Assembly (NCBI GenBank): GCA_013289095.1
Contig: JABDAO010000023.1
Coordinates: 1 to 33,863, forward strand
Direction of reading: 5' to 3'
Source of the DNA: Bacteroidota bacterium
GTDB taxonomy: Bacteria; Bacteroidota; Bacteroidia; Palsa-965
Length of the DNA: 33,863 bases
Shown: piece by piece, positions 1 through 9,447 of the stretch
How the letters are laid out: every line of letters starts with the position of its first letter
How positions within the stretch are numbered: position 1 is the stretch's first letter
Notes under the pieces: model-generated
Told to the model about the DNA's origin: nothing
Database searches by the model: none
Seen by the model: only the letters and a program-made list of their open reading frames with translations
Program-made: the position numbers and the translations under genes

Positions 1-666
1 CAGGTTGTTGTAGGTTCCTGCCAGACCCGAAGTGTCGCCCAGGGCTTCCCTGATTTTCAGATCAGACATATAGTATTTCAAGGCCTCGGCATGATTGCCC
101 TGAAAAAAATAGATCGAACCGATATTGTTATTGCATTCGGCAATGCCAAGCTCATCGCCAATGGCCTCGCGTGCGGTAAGCGATTCAAGATAATCTTTCA
201 ACGCTTCGGGATAATTGCCCTGTTCCTTGGCCAGCAGGCCCAGGTTATTATAACAGGCTGCAATGCCTCTTTTATCACCTGCCTCGTTACGAATCTGAAG
301 CGAAAGCTGTAGATTTTTAGCCGCTTCGGGATATTTTCCCTGTCGGGTATTGATAATACCAATGGTGCATAAGGAAGTGCCAGCGTTTCTGACCGCACAA
401 AGCTTTGTCTTTCCTGTTGAATCTTTTTGCAAGATAGCCTTGCTGAGCGCTAAAGCCTTATCGGCAAAAAGAAGTGCGCTGTCGTTGATGCCCAATTTGA
501 CATATTCCCAGGACAATTTGTTCAGATTGGGCAGTTTGCCCGTGTCTGATTTTTCGGCGGTGATGATTTGCTTCAGGCGCTGTATTCCTGTGTTTTGTGC
601 ACAGCAAAGAGCAGAGAACGTAAGAAAGAGGAGCATTGAAATGAGTGCCCGAAATTGTATTTGCAT
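1..666 (-). CDS. Secreted TPR-repeat protein, N-terminal part (cut by window edge)
   Basis: The minus-strand frame is open from an ATG at 666-664 to base 1 (222 codons, no stop), so the C-terminus lies outside the window. The first ~23 residues look like a signal peptide (MQIQFRALISMLLFLTFSAL, then CCAQ). From about residue 100 there are consecutive tetratricopeptide-like repeats of ~40 residues, each with the pattern GD..G.A..YNNLG.....QG.YPEAL..Y..SL..R. In Bacteroidota such an N-terminus is usually followed by a membrane helix and a histidine kinase or a LuxR/LytTR output domain. That is inference here, because the deciding part is missing. The gene is transcribed away from the 667-1510 region. 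Confidence 0.8.
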   Translation of the reverse strand, partial: MQIQFRALISMLLFLTFSALCCAQNTGIQRLKQIITAEKSDTGKLPNLNKLSWEYVKLGINDSALLFADKALALSKAILQKDSTGKTKLCAVRNAGTSLCTIGIINTRQGKYPEAAKNLQLSLQIRNEAGDKRGIAACYNNLGLLAKEQGNYPEALKDYLESLTAREAIGDELGIAECNNNIGSIYFFQGNHAEALKYYMSDLKIREALGDTSGLAGTYNNL

Positions 667-1510
667 ACCGCAAAAATAGAACTTAAACCCTTTCTTTGCC
701 TCATAAATAATTTTTTTCGGCTTAAAGTGGCTGTGAAAGGGTTATGTTATAGGGGCATCTTCTTACCCTCCGTTCCCTCGGTATTATTCCTATTCTGTAT
801 CAGATGAGTTAGGCTCTCATCAATGAAGGATGGTGAATCCGGAAATGCGGGTTCCGATAATCTTGGTGTGTATCGGGAGGTTGTCTGGCCAGCTTCAGGC
901 AGGTTGGTCGTTGTATATACACAACTCTTAAAGGGTACAAAGAGTATACCTGTCAGGAGGGCTGTATTGGGGCGCCGTGTCAACCCGGGAGATTTGATAA
1001 CAGGTGAGAGGTGGAAGAGGAAAGTGGCGGTGAATTGAATAAGCCGTGCTGGAACACCTGGGCGCTGTAGCGTGGGAGAGAGCTGGGTTTAAAGAAACGA
1101 GCCGGGTTCTGCGGTTGACCTTCTGAAATCCTGAGTTCACCATCAAGATCAACGTGTTTGCCGAATATATTCGGGGAAGGCCTTGAATTGACTTTTCTTT
1201 GTGGAAAATAGTAAAGGATGTTGCATGTGTGGAATCTGATAACACACATACGGATTGCGTAATTATACAAGTCTTGCACCATTATACCCAGGCATGAACA
1301 TTTAAGAAAGATCGAATTTCATTGCCGTTCTCCCCAGGCAAGATTTGGGTTACCCCTCCAGATACACGATACGTTGAATGTACAATACACGGGCTGCACC
1401 AGCCGGGATTGATGATGTGCATATTTGGGTGTTGTTTTGCCAATATCACACGGGTCCAAAGAGGTGAGTACTTACATTACCGTTTAATTACACATCAACA
1501 AACCGTCATC
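667..1510. other. Gene-poor interval, no supportable gene
   Basis: This ~840-base stretch separates a minus-strand gene from a plus-strand gene, so it should hold both promoters. Several short overlapping ORFs are open on both strands (for example 928-1245 and 980-1282 minus), but their translations are Pro/Ser/Arg-rich, lack recognisable motifs and compete with each other. An inverted repeat (CCGATA ... TATCGG) lies near 857-883. I see no RNA gene and no insertion-sequence end. It may be decayed coding sequence, but I cannot name an ancestor. Confidence 0.4.
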
Positions 1511-2539
1511 ATGAAAAATGCCGTGCTTCATAAAGAGATTGATCAAATCCACCACGTTTTGCGAAATCCAAAGCCCCATGTACCGGTTGTAAACATAGAC
1601 TCGACCTCTCTGTTTCACTTTATCCGGGATGAGTTTTCCCGTTCACTTCCGGCTGCCGATCAGGTACTGTTCCCTGGGCTTTTTGAGCGGTATGAAAATG
1701 TATTGACGAATGTCAGGGCTGGTAATCTGGAGCAAGCTAAATTCTGGATCGATTGTATCGATCAGAATCCTGCCGATCTGCCCGTTCCGGTGATGATTGG
1801 TCTGGAATCGCTTTATTTTTCGGTTCGTGCCTATTTCTACTATGCTTCGGGGGACTATCATGTCGCACTTCAGAAGCTTCGAACGGCAATTGGATTGGCA
1901 AATTGTCTGGCAAATGAAAATATGCCGGTAATGATTGCTTGTTGTTACGAACAATCATTAAACTGTTGTAGGGTTTATTACGCCTGTGGTGAGGGTGAAC
2001 TTGTCTGTAAAGAGGGTGGAAAATTACTTCTGTATATAAGTGCAGGTCACTCCTTTCCAAATTTTTCTCTTACCGATACCAGCCATTTTAGGAAGGAGTT
2101 TCCAGAAATGCAGGAACGAATCGTGCAGTACGCAACAAACGTAATCTTTTCTAAAATCGAGTGTCTTTGCATGATAAAGCCTGGTCTGACAAAACTCTAC
2201 TTTAAACACCTGTTGAGCCCATTTTGTGAGTATTCAGGAGCAGACCGACAGAGTCTCTCCGGCTATCGCGAGTCTATGATCACACTCATGGCTTTCTACC
2301 TGGATGAATATGAAAACTATATTGCCGCCTTGTTCGGACTGCTTCCTCTCCTTTCCGGCCTTCCGGTAAACATTCAGAAACAGCTACTCCTTAACCTGAT
2401 TGAATTGGGTAACAGGGTTAATTATCCCGATCAGGAGGGCCTTGTATCCACCGTTTTGCATTTTTCGACGGTAAATTTTGGCAATGAGCTGATTGAGGTC
2501 GCACAAGGCAAACCTCGGTTGTTGAAGACGGGTCGCTAA
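1511..2539 (+). CDS. Unrecognised alpha-helical protein with TPR-like middle
   Basis: I do not recognise this 342-residue protein. The frame is open from 1322, but the upstream codons (Pro/Cys-rich) do not look coding. The first convincing start is the ATG at 1511 (MKNAVLHKEIDQIHHV). There is no signal peptide or membrane helix. Residues ~50-150 contain two helix pairs with TPR-like spacing: an A-x-x-G-x-L-E-Q-A-K-F-W segment, then Y-Y-A-S-G-D-Y-H-V-A-L-Q-K-L. A cysteine-rich helix follows (CCYEQSLNCCRVYYACGEG). Helical-repeat proteins of this kind often act as scaffolds or regulators, but no function is claimed. A gap of ~200 bases separates it from the SRAP gene, so they may be independent. 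Confidence 0.6.
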   Translation: MKNAVLHKEIDQIHHVLRNPKPHVPVVNIDSTSLFHFIRDEFSRSLPAADQVLFPGLFERYENVLTNVRAGNLEQAKFWIDCIDQNPADLPVPVMIGLESLYFSVRAYFYYASGDYHVALQKLRTAIGLANCLANENMPVMIACCYEQSLNCCRVYYACGEGELVCKEGGKLLLYISAGHSFPNFSLTDTSHFRKEFPEMQERIVQYATNVIFSKIECLCMIKPGLTKLYFKHLLSPFCEYSGADRQSLSGYRESMITLMAFYLDEYENYIAALFGLLPLLSGLPVNIQKQLLLNLIELGNRVNYPDQEGLVSTVLHFSTVNFGNELIEVAQGKPRLLKTGR

Positions 2540-2740
2540 GGCTTTCATCAACGGGTGTTATTCCAATTCCGATACATTATAGTTAGGTCTATACAAGAGT
2601 TGATTGAACTTATTATTTTGGTACAGGTCTCAATCTTCTATTTGTAGGTTTCTCATCATTTCTCTACCTTTCCCGCTAAATCATACACATACACGTATTC
2701 ATCCCAGGGGTATCCTGGCAGTTTTCAATAAAGCTCGGTT

Positions 2741-3469
2741 ATGTGCTATAATGTGGAAGCCAAGGCGTTGGCCCTGAAGAAGTACGAGGCATATTTTAAA
2801 GGGCGGAAAAAAGAGATCTCCGGAGAGTTGGATCTGGATATTCATCTGGCGAATGGGTTTCTTCATCCTGTCCTGCCTGTGATTGTTCAGGATGAAGAAG
2901 ACCCTGTCAAGTTCATGCATTGGGGGCTTGTACCTCCCTGGTGTAAGGATGAAAAGCAAGCCAAAGAACTCCAGGATTTTACATTGAATGCGCGCGCCGA
3001 AACGATTTTCGAAAAACCATCTTTCAGATCCATCGTAGCCAAACGATGTCTGCTTCCTATAACGGGATTCTACGAGTGGAGAACCTTTAATAAAAAAAAA
3101 TACCCTTACTATATTCACCTCAAAAGCAAGGAGCCTTTCGCCCTGGGTTGTTTGTATGATGAATGGGTGAATAGGGAAACCGGTGAAATACTTACCGGCT
3201 TCTCGATTGTCACCACCGAGGCAAACCCGCTCATGGCAAAGATCCACAACGACAAGAGGCGAATGCCGCTGATCCTGCCTGAAAAGGCAGAAAAGGAATG
3301 GATTGATCCAGGCCTCTCCAAAGAAAAAATAAAACAACTCTTGTTGCCTTTTGATGAAGCGCTCATGGAGGCATATACCATCTCCAGACTGATTACGAAC
3401 AGGAAAGAGAATCCAAACGAACCGGAAGTAAGCTTACCACAAATTTATTCTGAACTAGACCCCCTCTGA
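2741..3469 (+). CDS. SRAP-domain abasic-site processing protein (YedK/HMCES family)
   Basis: This 242-residue protein belongs to the SOS response-associated peptidase family. Members form a thiazolidine DNA-protein crosslink with abasic sites in single-stranded DNA through Cys2, which becomes N-terminal once Met1 is removed. All hallmarks are visible: MCYN at the start (Cys2), the Asn in TLNARAET (N83), the Glu in GFYEW (E112), and the His in MAKIHNDKRRMP (H169). FMHWGLVPPW near residue 60 is also typical. The length matches the usual 210-240 residues, with a slightly longer charged insertion at ~11-30. The start must be the ATG at 2741 because the chemistry needs Cys at position 2. The ORF at 3476 follows after 6 bases and is probably co-transcribed. 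Confidence 0.93.
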   Translation: MCYNVEAKALALKKYEAYFKGRKKEISGELDLDIHLANGFLHPVLPVIVQDEEDPVKFMHWGLVPPWCKDEKQAKELQDFTLNARAETIFEKPSFRSIVAKRCLLPITGFYEWRTFNKKKYPYYIHLKSKEPFALGCLYDEWVNRETGEILTGFSIVTTEANPLMAKIHNDKRRMPLILPEKAEKEWIDPGLSKEKIKQLLLPFDEALMEAYTISRLITNRKENPNEPEVSLPQIYSELDPL

Positions 3470-3475
3470 GAAACG

Positions 3476-3802
3476 ATGAAGAATGTAAATATTATCTGTA
3501 TGTCGGCATCTGAATACAAGTCGCTCGACGAAGAAGAAAAAAACAGACTCGGCATAGCTTTTACAGCACAAAGCTTGGTCCCGGAAACAGAGACAGCCCC
3601 GTTTGAAAGTAAGGCTGTGAGAGATCCTGTCTCAAATCTTTTCAGAAAGTATGATCATTTGGTCGTGGCAGAATCCGACCGGATTTACGGGAGCAAAAGA
3701 AGCACCTATATTTTTGTATTCAGTTCTGAAGGCTCTTATCAAAACATAAAACAGAAATTTCCTGGAAATTTTGATCAAATAAAAAATATTTTTCTGACCT
3801 GA
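3476..3802 (+). CDS. Small hypothetical protein downstream of SRAP gene
   Basis: This is a 108-residue soluble protein that I do not recognise. It starts 6 bases after the SRAP stop and ends ~30 bases before a strong terminator, so the two genes probably form one transcript. The sequence is mixed alpha/beta: a beta-like start (MKNVNIICMSASEYKSL), an acidic middle, then KYDHLVVAESDRIYG and STYIFVFSSEG strands, with a Lys-rich end. There is no signal peptide, membrane helix or clear catalytic motif. Its position suggests, without proof, a role connected with DNA damage handling. Confidence 0.6.
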   Translation: MKNVNIICMSASEYKSLDEEEKNRLGIAFTAQSLVPETETAPFESKAVRDPVSNLFRKYDHLVVAESDRIYGSKRSTYIFVFSSEGSYQNIKQKFPGNFDQIKNIFLT

Positions 3803-3833
3803 GATCGGGCAAAAGAACCTCCCAGGGAGGCAA

Positions 3834-3868
3834 AAAAAGATCCGCCCTTTACCAGGGCGGATCTTTTT
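3834..3868. terminator. Bidirectional intrinsic terminator
   Basis: A perfect 15-bp stem (arms 3834-3848 and 3854-3868; core GATCCGCCCT/AGGGCGGATC) encloses the 5-base loop TTACC. It begins with an A-run and ends with a T-run, so it can terminate in both directions. It lies between the plus-strand ORF ending at 3802 and the minus-strand lipoprotein gene ending at 3887. A smaller CCTCCC/GGGAGG hairpin precedes it at about 3818-3830. Confidence 0.9.
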
Positions 3869-3886
3869 CGTACTTCTAAAATGGTA

Positions 3887-4756
3887 CTACCACATATAGA
3901 GTGTATAGACCGTGCCGCTGATGGTTACTGTGCAGATATTATCGCAGTTGCCCGTTCCGAAGTCAATCACACGAGTTGCTTTTCCGATTGGAGTAAAATC
4001 TATTGTTCCCTGAACAATCCATTCGGGGCAGTCAAGCTTATAAACCAATGGATTGGTAATGGTTGCCGTATAACCAGATCCGGTAGAGCTCACCCCGTTC
4101 GAGCTGCCGGTATATTGGAATACATCATCAAACCAGATTAAGGGGGTGCTTTCTCCAGCGGTCCATTTGCGCGTAATGTTTTCATTGTAGGTATATGATC
4201 CTCCGCCAGAGTTGGCAGGTTTGGTGATCATACCGTTGGTAACGGTGGAGTTATAGGTTGATTGACCATTGATCCGGCCCTCGTTGGTCATCGTCTTTAC
4301 CCCAGAAATGCCATAGTCATTCACATAATAATTACTAAATGAAAGTGTAATCACGTCGAGTGAATCCCAGTAATGAGGTTTGGTATAAGTCACGTAAATG
4401 ATACCCCGACGGTAACGCAGATCGCTGCACAGACAGTTGGTCGTTCCAAAGTTGATGATGATGGTGTCGGGATTGCTGTGGTTAATGGTATCAAAGGTCA
4501 GGGTGGCGCAAGCGCTGAGGAGGCTTCCGGTACCTGCTCCGGGAGCCAGCCTGTAAGAACTCAGGCTTCCTGATGCGGCCTGGTCGGAGATGCTTCCGCT
4601 CTCATTGAAGCGTGACTGTGCAAAAGCATTCTCGTTTGAGGAGGTAGTTTCACTGTCGGTAGTTGGGGTTGCTTTTTTACATCCGCCTAGAATGAGACTT
4701 GTAACTGCAAGGATCATGCATCCCTGGATGAGCTTGAGGGTGGTTCTGCTTTTCAT
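3887..4756 (-). CDS. Lipoprotein with duplicated FGTxNC module
   Basis: This 289-residue protein has a lipoprotein signal: basic N-terminus, hydrophobic stretch, and lipobox LILGGC with lipidated Cys26. A low-complexity Ser/Thr/Glu linker follows to ~residue 60. The folded part is beta-rich and contains two similar modules: Cys83 ... INFGTTNCLC (103-110) and Cys243 ... IDFGTGNCDNIC (266-275). Each has a Cys 25-28 residues upstream of FGTxNC and a G-x-[IV]-Y strand after it. The spacing suggests disulfides, expected in the periplasm or on the cell surface. I know no named family; it resembles lineage-specific Bacteroidota surface lipoproteins. Read toward the strong terminator at 3834-3868; no obvious partner gene. 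Confidence 0.75.
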   Translation of the reverse strand: MKSRTTLKLIQGCMILAVTSLILGGCKKATPTTDSETTSSNENAFAQSRFNESGSISDQAASGSLSSYRLAPGAGTGSLLSACATLTFDTINHSNPDTIIINFGTTNCLCSDLRYRRGIIYVTYTKPHYWDSLDVITLSFSNYYVNDYGISGVKTMTNEGRINGQSTYNSTVTNGMITKPANSGGGSYTYNENITRKWTAGESTPLIWFDDVFQYTGSSNGVSSTGSGYTATITNPLVYKLDCPEWIVQGTIDFTPIGKATRVIDFGTGNCDNICTVTISGTVYTLYMW

Positions 4757-5029
4757 GTTTGTGAATCTGATTTTTTGGTTTACTCCGTCGATCGATTTGA
4801 GACTATAAACGAAGCGATGCGTTTAACTTATCTGGGTTCGTTCCCTCAAAATGACTAGTAAATGTATGAAAATCAATAATGTGAACCTAAGCCTTTCTGA
4901 AAATAAGAAGAAAAGATTAAAAAGAAGCGGGTTCGGATGAAGGAAAGAAGGCCAAACTGACTTTTTTGCGTTTGAATACGCTCAGTAACTGTACCCTGAA
5001 TGCCCGGCTGTGCAGTCGTGGAAGGAGGT

Positions 5030-5197
5030 CTATTTCTTCTGACTTCTGGAATTACTGATTCCGATCAATATCATGACGGAAAATGGTATTGCAAGCGGGG
5101 CAGAATAAATGGCAAGCCCACCAACCAATACGACAACTGATGTTATAATAAAGACGAGGATTAAACCGAAAAGACCGATACGAACTAAAAGACTCAT
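5030..5197 (-). CDS. Possible 55-residue two-helix membrane protein
   Basis: From the ATG at 5197-5195 the minus strand encodes a 55-residue peptide starting MSLLVRIGLFGLILVF. It has two hydrophobic segments separated by a Gly/Ala/Pro turn (GGLAIYSAPLAIP) and a polar basic tail (SNSRSQKK). The frame continues upstream to 5314, but that extension overlaps a repeat-like hairpin (5302-5319) and looks non-coding, so I prefer the inner start. The hydrophobic composition and charged end support a real small protein. No family is recognised, and the function is unknown. Confidence 0.4.
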   Translation of the reverse strand: MSLLVRIGLFGLILVFIITSVVVLVGGLAIYSAPLAIPFSVMILIGISNSRSQKK

Positions 5198-5301
5198 GTA
5201 CTCAATTTTGACAAAGATACTTTGTTTGATCCAGTTGATAAATCCAGATTGTGCATTAGAAGGCTTGTACGCTAATGCACAGTGTGTTAGGATTTGCGCG
5301 G

Positions 5302-5319
5302 TCCCGATAGTCATCGGGA
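5302..5319. repeat. Short intergenic hairpin (TCCCGAT/ATCGGGA)
   Basis: Perfect 7-bp arms TCCCGAT (5302-5308) and ATCGGGA (5313-5319) surround a 4-base loop AGTC. No T-run follows, so it is not a normal terminator. Similar CCCGAT-type inverted repeats are common intergenic elements in Bacteroidota genomes (recollection, not searched). A looser relative lies near 857-883. Confidence 0.5.
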
Positions 5320-5426
5320 TGGGTTATCCAGCGGGTTCGTTGTGCTGTTGGCCTTTTGAGCGCGAATGCCTGCTTCTAATGAAAATGCGGGATAAAGCAG
5401 TTGTGCAGAATAGTCAGGATGGAACC

Positions 5427-5457
5427 AAAAAGGCCTTCCCACAGGGAAGGCCTTTTT
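5427..5457. terminator. Terminator after groEL
   Basis: A perfect 14-bp stem (arms 5427-5440 and 5444-5457; core AAGGCCTTCCC/GGGAAGGCCTT) with a 3-base loop and A/T runs at both ends. It begins ~20 bases past the groEL stop in the direction of transcription and should end the groES-groEL message. Confidence 0.9.
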
Positions 5458-5477
5458 AAGAGTGCATTTGAAAAAGA

Positions 5478-7121
<1,644 letters not shown>

Positions 7122-7196
7122 TTATTAGGTAGTTAATTGGGTTTAAATACGTTTGTTATAATAGTTCATACGAACCGGAGCAACAGCCCCCAGGTA

Positions 7197-7487
7197 TTAA
7201 ATGACTGCAAAAATGTCGCTTTCGCGCATGATCAGGTATTCCTTGCCTTCGAGGGTAACCTCTGTGCCAGCGTATTTGCCATAAAGCACAACATCGCCAA
7301 CCTTAACTGCCGGTTTGTTGCCCTTTTCGTCGATTTCACTGATTGAAATCACTTTCCCTTTCTGGGGTTTTTCTTTGGCTGTGTCGGGGATGATAAGTCC
7401 TCCGGCTGTTTTTTCTTCTGCCGGAGCAGCTTCAACGACAACTCTGTTCTGAGTGCCTGCAATGGGTTTGATACTTACTTTTGACAT
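7197..7487 (-). CDS. groES: Co-chaperonin GroES (Hsp10)
   Basis: This 96-residue protein is the lid of the GroEL cage. Visible features: the N-terminal strand [19 protein letters not shown], the mobile loop at ~22-35 with the hydrophobic GGLIIP contact, and the C-terminal [20 protein letters not shown] strand pair. The frame opens 13 codons further upstream, but the ATG at 7487-7485 gives the standard N-terminus. It is the first gene of the groES-groEL operon. It is separated from secG by a terminator, so it probably has its own promoter in 7488-7602. Confidence 0.98.
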   Translation of the reverse strand: MSKVSIKPIAGTQNRVVVEAAPAEEKTAGGLIIPDTAKEKPQKGKVISISEIDEKGNKPAVKVGDVVLYGKYAGTEVTLEGKEYLIMRESDIFAVI

Positions 7488-7509
7488 GTTTTGTTTATTT
7501 AGAGGTTTA

Positions 7510-7518
7510 CAAAATTTA
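7510..7518 (-). promoter_or_regulatory. Possible -7 box of groES (TAAATTTTG)
   Basis: On the minus strand TAAATTTTG lies ~23 bases before the groES ATG and is one base longer than the Bacteroidota housekeeping -7 consensus TAnnTTTG. The best upstream TTTG is ~30 bases away, further than the usual ~19-21, so the assignment is weak. It is the best candidate between the secG terminator and groES. No CIRCE-type inverted repeat is present. Confidence 0.3.
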
Positions 7519-7602
7519 AGTGGCATCCGGCACGGTCATTTTCCATGCCAAAGTGGTTCTGAAACTCAATTGGGACAATATTACAGGCAGGAACCCGAAT
7601 TC

Positions 7603-7639
7603 AAAAAAAAATGTCAGAATGTACGTGACATCCTGACAT
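7603..7639 (-). terminator. Terminator after secG
   Basis: Read on the minus strand, a 12-bp stem with one G-T pair (arms 7639-7628 and 7622-7611; outer part ATGTCAG/CTGACAT), a 5-base loop and then a run of nine T (7611-7603) form a classical intrinsic terminator. It follows the secG stop by ~28 bases and insulates the groESL operon. Confidence 0.88.
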
Positions 7640-7667
7640 CTGTTCCCTGCTTTGGGGCCGCGTATCC

Positions 7668-8033
7668 TTATTTTTTCTTGGCCTGGGGAGGTGCAGGAGC
7701 TGCTTTGGGCATACCGGTCTGTACATCTTTTCCGATGTTTACCGGGTTTTCCTGTTGTTTTTGTTTTACCTCCGATGTTGTTGCTGTAGGTGTTTCGGTA
7801 GTCGTGCCACTCTTGTTGATATTGGCAGACGAAAGCAGACTCAGGACGAGCAGGGCTATTGCAAGTGAATAGGTGGCTTTTTCCAGAAAATCGGCGGTAC
7901 GACGTACACCCATTATCTGGTTAGAACCTGCGAACTGAGACGAAAGACCTCCTCCTTTTGAATTCTGGATCAGAACTACAATAATTAAAAGTATGCAGAC
8001 CAGGATGATAAATGCAGTGATTACGGTTCCCAT
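7668..8033 (-). CDS. secG: Preprotein translocase subunit SecG
   Basis: This 121-residue inner-membrane protein is the SecYEG subunit that assists SecA-driven export. It has an N-terminal transmembrane helix (TVITAFIILVCILLIIVVLI), the conserved motif QNSKGGGLSSQF, then GVRRTADFLEKAT and a second helix (YSLAIALLVLSLLSS). The Thr/Gln/Pro-rich C-terminal tail ending in APPQAKKK is longer than in E. coli but usual for Bacteroidota. It is the last gene before the terminator at 7603-7639, in the group lptE - TPR protein - secG. Confidence 0.96.
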   Translation of the reverse strand: MGTVITAFIILVCILLIIVVLIQNSKGGGLSSQFAGSNQIMGVRRTADFLEKATYSLAIALLVLSLLSSANINKSGTTTETPTATTSEVKQKQQENPVNIGKDVQTGMPKAAPAPPQAKKK

Positions 8034-8105
8034 TTTAATGCGTTCTTTTTAGAATATTCGTACTTAGTAATTGTCAGTTATAATTCAGTGTTTCGATCCT
8101 TATTT

Positions 8106-9446
8106 TCAGCCTTCTGTCTCCAGTTTTTCAATAAGGGAGGCAAAGTAAAGCTTTTTTTCCGGATATTTCAAACACAAAGTTTGATAGGCCATGATGGCCT
8201 TTGCCTTATTACCCTGTTTGGCATAAATTCCGGCCAGTGTCTCGGTCACAAAATCAGGATCTTCGACCACGCTTTGACGTGCCATATTTACCGGGCTGTA
8301 AAACTCCTTTTGCGGTTTGGTGATACGTGGTTCTTCGGTAATGAATTTTTCGATCAGGGCTGATTGTTTTACCTTTTTCTCCTCCTTAAGTGGTTCTTGC
8401 TTAGCGGGTTCTGTATCAGATTTGGTTTTAGAAGCCCGTTTTAGCCATTGTGTAAAACTTAGTTCCGCACCTGGCGTATCAGGTGTAGGCTCTTCGGCTT
8501 CAAGAATCTGGGCAACGGGCTGATCCTGATTTTCTACCTCTAGTTGTAAGGAGGCATCAATGGCGCTCGAGAGATATGCATCGGTCAGGATTTCTATATC
8601 TTTCACCGTCTTCAGGGTGTCATCGGTATTCACTGGCTCAACCAGGTTCTCGGGTTCAGGCACAGGGCTTGCTTTACGATGTGGGATTTGATTGTTGTTG
8701 CTTTCCCTGTTTTTTTCGGCTTGAACTTCTGTTTTGTCGGCCTCCCCAGCCGCTATTGAATCCGGCCCCAAAACTGGAACTTCTTTTGACGGATTTAGGG
8801 CTGGAAGACGTACGACCTCATCAGCCGGTTCTGTCCTGGGTATTGGAACAAGTAATACGGGTGTTTCTGCCTTCGTCTCTTGCTTAATTTCAGGTGGCGC
8901 TGTTGTAGTCAGCAGCGGGATATTTGTTGCAGGTGTCTTGTCTTTGGCCGATTGCTCGTTTATCTCTTTCAGACGCGCTTCGAGGATTTCCTGAGCTGAT
9001 TGTATCTGTGGGCTTGGCGCCTTTTGCGCGGCCGGCTCTGCAACCAATGCTTCTTCCTTCAACGATTCCTTGTCAGTTGGCGTTGAAACCACCTCGTTGA
9101 TAGTTGGCTGTTTTTCAATTGCAGGCACCGGAAGTTCGAGGTTCCGGATCAGTTGTTCCTGGTTCTCGTTTGGTTTGGATCCGCTGATCCCTGGTTTTGG
9201 TGACAGGGTCTCTTTATCGGTTGTGATGAGCGTATAGAGGAGCGTTCTGTCGGTTGTATAGGCAGCAGCCAGCTTCAGTTGATTGTTGTAATGAATGCTT
9301 TTTTGAAGATGCAGGCCTTTTACAAACAGCAGCTGTGCGGTCTGGCAATATGGAAATTCTTTCAACACTTCGGCCAGCTGCTTCGAATTTTCGGCAGTGA
9401 GCGACGATGGATTCTTTAAGAAAGAGGTAAACAGTGCTCTGTTCAT
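8106..9446 (-). CDS. TPR-type protein with long disordered linker, between lptE and secG
   Basis: This 446-residue protein has an N-terminal helical domain (1-75; FLKNPSSLTAENSKQLAEVL, then FPYCQTAQLLFVKGLH), a long linker at ~90-370 rich in Pro/Glu/Lys/Thr and probably disordered, and a C-terminal TPR-like hairpin (DPDFVTETLAGIYAKQGNKA and following) with the FYSPVNMARQS lead-in. Proteins of this layout are common in Bacteroidota next to lptE and secG, but I know no defined function. No signal peptide is seen, so it is probably cytoplasmic. Its ATG (9446) is one base from the lptE stop (9448), so translation is probably coupled. Confidence 0.85.
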   Translation of the reverse strand: MNRALFTSFLKNPSSLTAENSKQLAEVLKEFPYCQTAQLLFVKGLHLQKSIHYNNQLKLAAAYTTDRTLLYTLITTDKETLSPKPGISGSKPNENQEQLIRNLELPVPAIEKQPTINEVVSTPTDKESLKEEALVAEPAAQKAPSPQIQSAQEILEARLKEINEQSAKDKTPATNIPLLTTTAPPEIKQETKAETPVLLVPIPRTEPADEVVRLPALNPSKEVPVLGPDSIAAGEADKTEVQAEKNRESNNNQIPHRKASPVPEPENLVEPVNTDDTLKTVKDIEILTDAYLSSAIDASLQLEVENQDQPVAQILEAEEPTPDTPGAELSFTQWLKRASKTKSDTEPAKQEPLKEEKKVKQSALIEKFITEEPRITKPQKEFYSPVNMARQSVVEDPDFVTETLAGIYAKQGNKAKAIMAYQTLCLKYPEKKLYFASLIEKLETEG

Positions 9447-9447
9447 A

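Noticed and set aside
1322-1510. N-terminal extension of the orphan helical protein
   Set aside because: Codons are Pro/Cys/His-rich with no domain pattern; the ATG at 1511 begins sequence that looks coding.
2699-3337. 212-codon minus-strand ORF opposite the SRAP gene
   Set aside because: The SRAP frame contains all catalytic residues in the expected order, so this is an antisense shadow.
7488-7660. CIRCE/HrcA operator upstream of groES
   Set aside because: No TTAGCACTC-N9-GAGTGCTAA-type repeat is present; the only inverted repeat here is the secG terminator.
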